Source of the DNA: an uncultured Eubacteriales bacterium
GTDB taxonomy: Bacteria > Bacillota > Clostridia > Lachnospirales > Bianqueaceae
Assembly: GCA_900315265.1 (NCBI GenBank)
Contig: OMYN01000016.1
Location: 1-40,769 of the forward strand
Reading direction: 5' to 3'
DNA: 40,769 nt
Under the pieces are notes generated by a model. That model had not been told where the DNA came from. It worked only from the letters and a program-made list of their open reading frames with translations, and did no database searches. A program made the position numbers and the translations under genes. This document shows positions 28,238 through 35,155 of this stretch, piece by piece (positions within the stretch are counted from its first letter, which is position 1; each line of letters opens with the position of its first letter).

Positions 28238-29032
28238 ATGAAGCTTGCAGCAGTCGGTTCTAACTGCATCGATTTTTATAACAACATTGAGGGTGGCAAA
28301 GCCTATCCCGGCGGTGGCCCTGTCAACATGGCAGTATATGTCTGCCGTCTGGGCGGTGAGAGTGCCTATATCGGCCCCGTGGGTGATGACAGCTACGGCA
28401 AAATCATGCTGGATGCCGTCAAGGCAAAGGGCGTGGATGTATCTCATATGCACGTTCTGCCCGGAAAAACCGCCGTTTCTCAGGTAGAATTGGTGGATGG
28501 CGAGCGTGTTTTCGGTGACTACGATGAAGGTGTTCTGGAGCAGTACGTTCTGTCCGAAGAGGATATGGACTTTGCTGCCCAGTGCGATGTAGTCGTATGT
28601 GATCTTTGGGGCAAAGCGGAAGGCCAGTTTGCCGATCTGAAGGCCAGAGGTGTAAAAACTGCCTTTGACTGCGCTACCCGTCCTGAAGACGAAGCCTCCC
28701 AGGTGGCGATGCCCAACACAGACTACCTGTTCTTCTCGTCCCATGACGGCGATACTCCGGCTCTGCGTGCGCAGATGGCCGGTTATGCCGCCAAGGGCCC
28801 CAAGCTGGTGGTTGCCATGCTGGGTGAGCAGGGCAGCGTATGCTATGACGGCAGGGACTACCATAAATACGGCATCGTCCCCTGCGACAGCCTGGTTGAC
28901 TCCATGGGTGCAGGCGACAGCTTTATCGCCGGATTCCTGTTCGGAATCGTGGAAGGCCTGAGCATTGAAGAAGCTATGCACAAGGGCGCAGCCAACGCCA
29001 CCGAAACGCTCAAATATTTCGGCGGCTGGTAA
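28238..29032 (+). CDS. frlD: Fructoselysine 6-kinase (PfkB family), copy 2
   Basis: A 264-residue kinase closely following E. coli FrlD: opening AAVGSNCIDFY...YPGGGPVNMAVY, then AVSQVELVDGERVFGDYDEGVL (E. coli TQVELHDNDRVFGDYTEGV), VVAMLGEQGSVCYDG, and DSMGAGDSFIAGFLFG. It should convert fructoselysine to fructoselysine-6-phosphate. The start is ATG 28238, 9 bases after AAAGGAG. It is the best-conserved member of the cargo and heads the second unit, together with a broken regulator, a broken esterase and a second deglycase. Confidence 0.9.
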   Translation: MKLAAVGSNCIDFYNNIEGGKAYPGGGPVNMAVYVCRLGGESAYIGPVGDDSYGKIMLDAVKAKGVDVSHMHVLPGKTAVSQVELVDGERVFGDYDEGVLEQYVLSEEDMDFAAQCDVVVCDLWGKAEGQFADLKARGVKTAFDCATRPEDEASQVAMPNTDYLFFSSHDGDTPALRAQMAGYAAKGPKLVVAMLGEQGSVCYDGRDYHKYGIVPCDSLVDSMGAGDSFIAGFLFGIVEGLSIEEAMHKGAANATETLKYFGGW

Positions 29033-29058
29033 ACGCCCGCAACACAGGAGGAACCGAA

Positions 29059-29706
29059 ATGATCGGCAATATTGAACAGGCCTCATTTTATATGCAGCTG
29101 CGGGAAATTCTGCGGGAAAAGATTGAAACGGAGGAATATGCTCCTTGTTCCATGCTCCCCTCGGAAGCCGAGCTTGCCAACGACTATGCCATCAGCCGCC
29201 AGACAGTCCACAACGCCATTGATGCATAGGTGAACGAAGGACTGCTGCGCCGTGCTCCCGGCAAGGGCGTGTTTGTACTGGGCGAACGCATGAACCGGGA
29301 TTTAGAGATTCTGGAAGGCTTTACTCAGACCATGCTGGAGCGTAATGTGGTTCCCTCTGTCAAAGTGATTCGCAAGCGGCTGTGTTATGGTAACAACGAG
29401 CCGGTTTCCCTCGAGGAGATTTTTGTCCCGAAATATGTGATTCCCAAGCTTACAGGTATTGATATGTCGGTGTTTTCTCTGTATGAGGTGTTCGACCTGT
29501 ACCATGTGAATCTTGTGGAAGCTTACCAGACCGTGGATTTGGTGCATCTGGAGCAGAACGATGCCCGTCTTCTGGATATGGACGCTTCCTTGCCGGTGCT
29601 GCTGTTTGAATGCACCAGCAGCGATGAGCGTGGGAAGATCATCGAATTCAGCCGCAGCTACACCCGCGGTGACAAAGGCTGCTTCCATGTCCATTTCAAA
29701 CGATAA
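29059..29706 (+). pseudogene. GntR/UTRA regulator broken by an internal TAG
   Basis: Starts at ATG 29059 after AGGAGG and reads as a GntR winged helix (SFYMQLREILREKI, MLPSEAELANDYAISRQTVHNAIDA), then hits TAG at 29227-29229 exactly in the recognition region, where relatives read ALxxLVNEGLL. The frame continues as VNEGLLRRAPGKGVFVLG into a UTRA domain to 29706. The UTRA part is also about 25 residues short between IRKRLCYG and NNEPVSLEE. Two independent lesions make it a decaying second FrlR copy. A single-base change from TTG to TAG would explain the stop. Confidence 0.85.
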
Positions 29707-29730
29707 AATTTGTTATAGGAGCATTTTGCC

Positions 29731-30098
29731 ATGTTTACTGGCAGCTTTTACTCCAAAAGTCTGGGAATGACCACGGGACTGACCGTGATTTTTCCGGATG
29801 AATCCAACGATGTAACCCCTTTATTTGCAGGAAAGCCAAAACTTCTGTATCTGCTGCATGGTCTAAGCGGCAGCAGTGCGGAATGGGTTCGGTTTTCCAA
29901 GATTGAATACTATGCCAAAAAGTTCCATTTCTCTACGCTGACAATGTGCGTTTTCATAAAGAAGCGGAAGCTCTGGGCATTGCGCACACTTATCTGGAAG
30001 CTCCCGGCGATCACGAATGGCCTTACTGGGATAAGGCGATCCAATATGTATTTCACTTTTTCCGTGGTATGGATTCCAATTCCGTACCGCTTTATTAG
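29731..30098 (+). pseudogene. EstA-like esterase with its middle deleted
   Basis: ATG 29731 opens an esterase of the same family as the genes at 9619 and 10344 (KLLYLLHGLSGSSAEWVRFSKIEYYAKKFHF). From 29931 another frame carries the matching C-terminus, LYADNVRFHKEAEALGIAHTY then LEAPGDHEWPYWD, ending at TAG 30096-30098. It aligns with the end of the 10344 gene (LLAYNRQLDQDWKKAGIEHD, PGAHEWAFWE). The central section with the nucleophile serine is missing and the frames do not match, so the gene is dead. It lies between the broken regulator and the second deglycase. Confidence 0.85.
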
Positions 30099-30112
30099 AA
30101 AGGATGTTGACA

Positions 30113-31177
30113 ATGAAATTTGAAGCAAAGGCCTGGGAAGAAGCCCAGGGTGCCTGCCTGCGCAATTTTGACGAGGCCGGTGATATTGCCAGTGTAAACG
30201 GTGCTTTGGCACTGCGTCCCCAGATTGAAAAGATTATCGATCAGATTTGGGACGAAGGTTTTGACAACATTTACTTCATGGGTATCGGCGGCACCTACGC
30301 TTCCGCAATGCAGGTTGAGGTTTATATGCGGGGCAAGTCTTCTCTGCCGGTGTATGTGGAGAATGCTGCTGAGTACCTGACCACCGGCAACAAGCGTCTG
30401 ACCGATAAGTCCGTTATCATCTACTCCACCGTCTCCGGCAACACAAAAGAGATGGTTCAGCTCATCGACAACGTGAAGGCCAAGGGCGTCCGTGTCTTTG
30501 CCTTTATTGACACTCCCGGCTCCACGCTGACCCAGGAGGGAAAGTGGGACTATCTGGTGCTCTATCCGAAGAACGAGCAGCTGAAGTTCTATATGGTTGC
30601 CAACTATCTGATGTACAAAAACGGTGAATTTGCCGACTATGACCGCTACAATCAGGAGATGGAAGCCCATTTGGCTCTGGATCTCGTAGAGATTGAAAAG
30701 AGTGCCGATGCCTGGGCTTATGACTACGCCGAAAAGAAGGTTACCTTCCTGAAGGAGCATCCCGATCTGCCTCACTACTTTGTAGGTGCCGGCAACCAGT
30801 GGGGTGCTACCTACTCCTATGCCATGTGCTACTGGGAAGAGCAGATGTGGATTCGTACCAAGTCAATCACCTGCCCCGAATTCTTCCATGGTATGCAGGA
30901 AATTCTGGTGTCCGATACTCCCGTTACTCTGTTCATGGGTGAGGATGAGCAGCGTCCTCTGGCAGAGCGTGTGGCAAAGTTCCTGCCCAGGGTTTGCGCT
31001 AACTACACGATCATCGACACAAAGGAACTGCCCATGGAGGGCATCAGCCCTGAATTCCGCGGCAGTCTGAGTCACCTGATGATGCACGCTGTCAACAACC
31101 GTGTGGATGCTTACATGGAGCTGTTCCTGCGGCATCCTCTGTCCATCCGCCGCTACTACCGGCAGTTCGATTACTAA
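30113..31177 (+). CDS. frlB: FrlB-like sugar-phosphate deglycase, copy 2
   Basis: A 354-residue double-SIS protein. Signatures are NIYFMGIGGTYASAMQVE, VIIYSTVSGNTKEMVQLIDN, HYFVGAGNQWGATYSYAMCYWEEQMW, CPEFFHGMQEILVSDTPVTLF (likely catalytic Glu) and the ending PLSIRRYYRQFDY, similar to RRYYGGLVEY of E. coli FrlB. It should cleave the 6-phosphate made by the upstream kinase to glucose-6-phosphate and the amino acid. The start is ATG 30113, about 8 bases after AAAGGA. It differs widely from copy 1, so it is not a recent duplicate. It ends at a terminator. Confidence 0.85.
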   Translation: MKFEAKAWEEAQGACLRNFDEAGDIASVNGALALRPQIEKIIDQIWDEGFDNIYFMGIGGTYASAMQVEVYMRGKSSLPVYVENAAEYLTTGNKRLTDKSVIIYSTVSGNTKEMVQLIDNVKAKGVRVFAFIDTPGSTLTQEGKWDYLVLYPKNEQLKFYMVANYLMYKNGEFADYDRYNQEMEAHLALDLVEIEKSADAWAYDYAEKKVTFLKEHPDLPHYFVGAGNQWGATYSYAMCYWEEQMWIRTKSITCPEFFHGMQEILVSDTPVTLFMGEDEQRPLAERVAKFLPRVCANYTIIDTKELPMEGISPEFRGSLSHLMMHAVNNRVDAYMELFLRHPLSIRRYYRQFDY

Positions 31178-31185
31178 GATTCTCT

Positions 31186-31214
31186 GGGCTGGTAGGAAAC
31201 TGCCAGCCCTTTTT
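31186..31214 (+). terminator. Terminator of the second Amadori operon
   Basis: GGGCTGG / CCAGCCC stem with a 10-base loop followed by TTTTT, 9 bases after the deglycase stop. Confidence 0.8.
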
Positions 31215-31377
31215 CTATTGCCTATCTTGCCATTCACGTTTCCATTGTCTACGAGTAGTTTTTGCATAATCTGTCAAGCTGTAGTTACATGAATCTGTTC
31301 AACAAGAGGTAGAACAGGAGATTAATCTGAAAAGGCCTGTGTCCGCATCGCACTTTGATGCCGGAAAAGATGGATTT

Positions 31378-31603
31378 GCAAAATAAAACGGCGAAAAAGG
31401 GCTAACGTTTTATTTTGCACCCAGTTGCATGGTCAAAATAAAACGGCAGAGGGCTTGGGTGCAGAAAATAAAACGGCAGAAGGCTGATGCTGTTTTATCT
31501 TGCACCCAGCCAACAGCCGGAGAATATGGAAAAACTGAAAAAAGCAAAAGAAAACGCATCCTGCACCCAACTACGAGGATAGGGCAAGATGCGTTTGCAC
31601 CCA
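31378..31603. repeat. GGGTGCAAAATAAAACG-type repeat cluster, right
   Basis: Copies in alternating orientation: TGCAAAATAAAACGGC (31378), GTTTTATTTTGCACCCA (31407), CAAAATAAAACGGCAG (31434), GGGTGCAGAAAATAAAACGG (31457), CTGTTTTATCTTGCACCCA (31490), and shorter TGCACCCA ends at about 31562 and 31596. It has the same unit as the cluster at 24533-24649. The 507-bp gap 31178-31684 otherwise contains only two terminators and no gene. Confidence 0.75.
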
Positions 31604-31643
31604 GCAGAGTGCAAAAAGCCTTATGGGACAAGACTTTTCAAGA

Positions 31644-31681
31644 CAAGAAAAAACGCTAACCTTGGTATCAAGATTAGCGTT
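31644..31681 (-). terminator. Terminator after the truncated methylase
   Basis: AACGCTAA / TTAGCGTT stem with an inner CTTGG/CAAG pairing; on the minus strand a T-run (TTTTTTCTT) follows. It lies immediately after the premature end of the methylase frame. Confidence 0.75.
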
Positions 31682-31684
31682 CTT

Positions 31685-32194
31685 TTATGAAGCATCTTTT
31701 GCATATACAAGTATGTAATCGTGATCAAGAGCTAGAAAACGTGAATCATTTCCGCCGCCCTTGCGTTTTTGCCATATTATATCACCAATAAAATTTTGTC
31801 TGCCGAAAATACCGTCTAGAATTACCTTTGCGTATGCGTGTTCTTGCTCATCAAGATTAACAAATAAAAATCCGTCTTTTCTAAGCATCGAGTGTAGATA
31901 ACGGAATCTGCAATCCATTAAATTCAGCCAAATAGAATGTTCCATATTATCATCATATTTGTCAAAAGCATTACCTGTATTATACGGTGGATCTATGTAT
32001 ATACATTTCACCTGACCCGCAAACTGGGTCTCTAAAGCTTTCAATGCCAGCAGGTTATCACCGTGAATGAGCATATTTTCTGTATCCGTGTCAGCGACCG
32101 TGTTGGAAAGGGCGGTATTCTCAATCAGCAGACGAGGCTCAATGCGGATAGGTTCGTCCTTTCCATACCATGTTAATTCCAGTTTATTTGCCAT
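31685..32194 (-). pseudogene. Type III-like adenine DNA methyltransferase, N-terminal fragment
   Basis: 169 residues that start like a Mod subunit or beta-class adenine methylase: ENMLIHGDNLLALKALE (SAM-related region), CIYIDPPYNTGNAFDKYDD (catalytic DPPY motif), GFLFVNLDEQEHAYAKVILD. Full enzymes of this type run to 500-650 residues; this one stops after HDYILVYAKDAS and is followed at once by a terminator, so the target-recognition half and any restriction partner are missing. The start is ATG 32194 with GGAGG about 9 bases upstream, 3 bp after the XRE gene. Probably non-functional. Confidence 0.82.
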
Positions 32195-32197
32195 TGT

Positions 32198-32422
32198 TCA
32201 TTCCTCCGTATCGTCGTTCCTGTCCGGCACGAATTCAACAATGTCATCAACCTTGCAATTCAGCACCCGGCATATTTTTTCCACTGATTCCAATGATATA
32301 TAAGTGTCGTTTCTAAGACGAGTAGAAATATTTGCACTGTAACCAGCCTGTTTCTGTAATTCTGCTATGGACATTTCTCTATCAATCAGCATATGGAAAA
32401 GCTTCTTGTAAGTAACCGCCAT
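32198..32422 (-). CDS. Small XRE-type helix-turn-helix regulator
   Basis: A 74-residue Cro/CI-type DNA-binding protein (AELQKQAGYSANISTRLRNDTYISLESVEKICRVLNCKVDDIVEFV), of the short YozG-like type common in Firmicutes. The start is ATG 32422 after GGAGGG. It is coupled to the methylase fragment, so it likely controlled the restriction-modification unit. Intact. Confidence 0.85.
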   Translation of the reverse strand: MAVTYKKLFHMLIDREMSIAELQKQAGYSANISTRLRNDTYISLESVEKICRVLNCKVDDIVEFVPDRNDDTEE

Positions 32423-32776
32423 ACTGATTCCCTCCGTTTTCCCATCCTGTTTAACGTGCTATTTATTATATCACGAAAAGATGAATAATTCAACCCCTCA
32501 AAAGCTTTGACTGCATGTATTATCCAAATTTTATCCTGTGAGAGAAATCTTACAGGATTTTTCATTTTTTATGGCTCAAATCGTTATCTCGCCTCCATTG
32601 GTAAGTAGAGGTGAAAAACCTCTAAAATCCACCAGATGCAAGGTGTATCAAGGTCATATACAAAAATTCTCTAAGGGCTTAAAAAATAGCTCTAAGAAAA
32701 AGTTTGGAATTGCCATTGATACACCTTGCACCTCCGGATGAAAACGCCGTGCCTGACACGGAGAAAGGAGGCAAAC
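32423..32776. other. Non-coding AT-rich junction between R-M remnant and element core
   Basis: 354 bp with no gene. It holds a good hairpin with GAAA loop, ATCCTGTGAGA / TCTTACAGGAT (32533-32558), followed by a T-rich run, likely a plus-strand terminator with no gene before it. It also holds a perfect 15-bp inverted repeat (next entry). It looks like a scar from module joining. Confidence 0.5.
32637..32730. repeat. 15-bp inverted repeat, TGCAAGGTGTATCAA
   Basis: TGCAAGGTGTATCAA (32637-32651) and its perfect reverse complement TTGATACACCTTGCA (32716-32730) flank 64 bp of AT-rich DNA. It contains GTATCAA/TTGATAC, which also occurs in the arms of the attachment sites. It sits just upstream of the first core gene. 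Confidence 0.7.
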
Positions 32777-33079
32777 ATGAAGCGTTCAGAATACAGAATG
32801 AACTTGGATTTTCTTGAGGAATACGACCATAGTACCACTGGCTATGAGGTATTCGACGTAATGGCTACTCCAAATGGTGCGCCAATGCTGCTGATGGTCA
32901 GCAAGCGTCCAGAGCCTGCAGCGTGGAGTATTGTCGGAAATCTGTTCAGCGTTCACTTTCTGTCCCATGCTGATTTGATGGACTACATCAAAAAGCGCGG
33001 GATGATGCGTTGGACAGATGAACTTGATCGCAGCAGCAATATCTGCGGTGCACAGAACGGCATTCCTCTTATCTTCTGA
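32777..33079 (+). CDS. Small protein of unknown function (element core)
   Basis: 100 residues (MKRSEYRMNLDFLEEYDHST opening). ATG 32777 is 5 bases after AAAGGAGG. No signal peptide, membrane helix or recognised motif. It is first of a plus-strand series running to the recombinases, so it belongs to the element's own core. I do not recognise the family. Confidence 0.6.
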   Translation: MKRSEYRMNLDFLEEYDHSTTGYEVFDVMATPNGAPMLLMVSKRPEPAAWSIVGNLFSVHFLSHADLMDYIKKRGMMRWTDELDRSSNICGAQNGIPLIF

Positions 33080-33266
33080 TGGGAGGGGCATTCTAAATCT
33101 CTACGGCCGATTTGCCGTGGAACGGGCGTGGGGTCTTACGCACAAATTCGCAAATTCAAACGAGGGAATACCTCTGCGGCTAAGAGCTGGTATGGCGAAA
33201 ACTGCGAATAACCACGTAGCACACGAAAGAAATCTATTCAATCAAAAACCTATGGAGGTTAAAACT

Positions 33267-33554
33267 ATGTCTTATATTTACAAACTTGCACCCTACATCA
33301 AAGGCTGCGACATTATGCGGCCTACAAGCACCGACTATTCCGATGAGTATGCGCAAACCGTTTGCGACTACTACATCACGGATGAGATGAATCACAAGTA
33401 CCGTCTCCATTCCAGCAAGCCCAAGCGTCTGGCAGACTGTTTGCCGCTGACTATCAAGTGCCCGAAATGCACCAGCAATCTCACCCCCATTGATGCACCT
33501 ATCAATTCCACCGATCTGCTTCTGTACGAATGCAGACGCTGCAAGAAATACTAA
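33267..33554 (+). CDS. Small zinc-ribbon-like protein (element core)
   Basis: 95 residues ending in a two-knuckle zinc ribbon, CPKC (about residue 70) and CRRC near the C-terminus (LLLYECRRCKKY). The start is ATG 33267 after GGAGG. It lies 13 bp before the capsid gene. Function is unknown; nucleic-acid or protein binding is plausible from the ribbon. The preceding gap (33080-33266) holds nothing I can call. Confidence 0.65.
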   Translation: MSYIYKLAPYIKGCDIMRPTSTDYSDEYAQTVCDYYITDEMNHKYRLHSSKPKRLADCLPLTIKCPKCTSNLTPIDAPINSTDLLLYECRRCKKY

Positions 33555-33567
33555 GGAGGATAAATTT

Positions 33568-34503
33568 ATGAACCACATCGAGACAATGATTATGACCGGA
33601 GAGCCGGAATATAATACGCATTTCTGGAATGCCATGCGTGGCAATGATTCGGCATATGAAAAGCTGCAGGCGGGTCGTGTTCAGAACATTGGCACATTTC
33701 TGTTACCTACGGCTGCAAATAATAAGTGCATGGCGGCACTGGAACAGGAAAGCCTGTTTAGACGCATCGCTACCGTTATCTACGCATACAACAACGAGTA
33801 CAAGCTGACTGCAAAAGACACGGACGACGTCGCTGTATGGGTACCGGAAGGCAATGAAATTCCGATCTATGATGGAATGGCCGATTTTACCGACTATGAT
33901 ATCGGATTCTACAAAGCTGCCGCCTTTGTCAAACTGAGCGAGGATTTTGTGAATGAGGCTGCGTTTGACATGGAGACGTGTCTGGTACAGCGCTTTGCAA
34001 AGAATTTTGGCAAGGCCGAGGACAGCGCCTTCATCAACGGGACTGGTCATCAGATGCCTACTGGCATTCTGGCAGAAAACAGCGGTGCCGAAATTGGCCA
34101 TACCACTTCGACGGTGACATTTGATGACGTTAATAAACTGTATTTCTCCGTAAAGTCGGAGTACCGCAAAAACGGCTGCTGGCTGATGAATGATGAAACC
34201 GCTCTGTATCTCCGCTCCCTCAAGGATGAACACGGAGAATACCTGTGGCGTGGAAATGCGGATGAGCTGCTCGGTAAGCCTGTCCATATCAACAACGAGA
34301 TGCCTTCCATCGGCAAGAGCACGAAGCCTATTGCCTTCGGTGACTTCTCCTATTATTGGGTAGTAGCCCGTAAGCCCATCTCCGCAAGAGCGCTGACCGA
34401 GGCATTCACGGTTCACGACCAGATTGGCTACCTCGCAATCGAATACCTTGACGGGAAACTTATCCGCCCGGAAGCCATCAAGGTCATTCAGGTGGCAGAA
34501 TAA
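33568..34503 (+). CDS. HK97-fold phage major capsid protein, solitary
   Basis: A 311-residue major capsid protein of the HK97 family: FVKLSEDFVNEAAFDMETCLVQRFAKNFGKAEDSAFINGTGHQMPTGIL, then WLMNDETALYLRSLKDEHGEYLWR, LLGKPVHINNEMPSIG, FGDFSYYWVVARKPISARALTE, and an ending in peptide A/P domain style (DGKLIRPEAIKVIQVAE). There is no N-terminal scaffold/delta region (the shell domain begins within about 50 residues), and no portal, protease, terminase or tail gene is nearby. The start is ATG 33568 after AAGGAGG. A capsid or encapsulin-like shell made by a small element, or a phage remnant, are both possible. Confidence 0.88.
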   Translation: MNHIETMIMTGEPEYNTHFWNAMRGNDSAYEKLQAGRVQNIGTFLLPTAANNKCMAALEQESLFRRIATVIYAYNNEYKLTAKDTDDVAVWVPEGNEIPIYDGMADFTDYDIGFYKAAAFVKLSEDFVNEAAFDMETCLVQRFAKNFGKAEDSAFINGTGHQMPTGILAENSGAEIGHTTSTVTFDDVNKLYFSVKSEYRKNGCWLMNDETALYLRSLKDEHGEYLWRGNADELLGKPVHINNEMPSIGKSTKPIAFGDFSYYWVVARKPISARALTEAFTVHDQIGYLAIEYLDGKLIRPEAIKVIQVAE

Positions 34504-34567
34504 TCACATTGTGGCGGTGGACTGTCTTTTATGGGCAGTCCACTTGCCCAGTTTGGAGGAAATCGTT

Positions 34568-34984
34568 ATGACAAAGTCTGAAATATCTACTCTCAACAGT
34601 ATGAGAGCACATGGAAAAAGCGCCGGAGATATTGCTCTTACATTACATCTGTCAGTCAATACCGTTCGGTCATATATACGAAGGCATCCACTGCCGGGGA
34701 GTCAGCAAGCACTCTGCCGGAATTGTGGTAAAACGATGCAGCGTAATCCTCATCGTAAAACGAAGCTGTTCTGCTCTGATAAGTGCAGAAATACTTGGTG
34801 GAATACGCATCCGGATCTGGTAAAGCGAAAGGCATACTATCATCTTCGATGCCGACACTGCAGAAAGGAGTTTGTGAGCTATGGCAACAGCAGACGAAAA
34901 TACTGTTCCCGAAAATGCTATGACGATAGTCGAAAAGCGGATACGGTACCAGATATTGATGGCACTGATGAGGACACTTGCTGA
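34568..34984 (+). CDS. Helix-turn-helix / zinc-finger protein (element core)
   Basis: 138 residues. An N-terminal sigma-r4-like HTH (ISTLNSMRAHGKSAGDIALT then LHLSVNTVRSYIRRHP) is followed by two treble zinc knuckles: CRNCGKTM...FCSDKCRNTWW and CRHCRKEFV...YCSRKCYDD. The start is ATG 34568 after GGAGG. It overlaps the next small gene. The architecture suggests a DNA-binding regulator of the element, possibly of excision. Confidence 0.75.
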   Translation: MTKSEISTLNSMRAHGKSAGDIALTLHLSVNTVRSYIRRHPLPGSQQALCRNCGKTMQRNPHRKTKLFCSDKCRNTWWNTHPDLVKRKAYYHLRCRHCRKEFVSYGNSRRKYCSRKCYDDSRKADTVPDIDGTDEDTC

Positions 34985-35078
34985 CGATGGCGAATTATCC
35001 CTTGGCACGATAGACCGGGCACGAGAATTGGCTGGTACTATTTGCGACTTTGATCGTTCAAGTATTTTTATCAATTAA
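34881..35078 (+). CDS. Small SHOCT-like protein upstream of recombinases
   Basis: 65 residues; the core VEKRIRYQILMALMRTLADDGELS resembles the short SHOCT-type proteins (YEKRLRYQ...) that often precede serine recombinases in Clostridia. ATG 34881 has AAAGGAG 12 bases upstream and overlaps the previous gene by 104 bp in another frame. ATG 34920 is an alternative, shorter start. Function unknown; a recombination directionality factor is one possibility from size and place. Confidence 0.6.
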   Translation: MATADENTVPENAMTIVEKRIRYQILMALMRTLADDGELSLGTIDRARELAGTICDFDRSSIFIN

Positions 35079-35155
35079 GACTAAGAATTGACTTGCTATA
35101 TTCCGTCTGTAGAGTGATATATAGGCTACCCCAATTTGATACAAAGGAGGCCATT

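Noticed and set aside
31378..31603. CRISPR array suggested by repeated units
   Set aside because: Units alternate in orientation, vary in spacing and are imperfect, and no cas gene is present.
31429..31659. 76-codon frame within the right repeat cluster
   Set aside because: Composed of the repeat units themselves, with no ribosome site.
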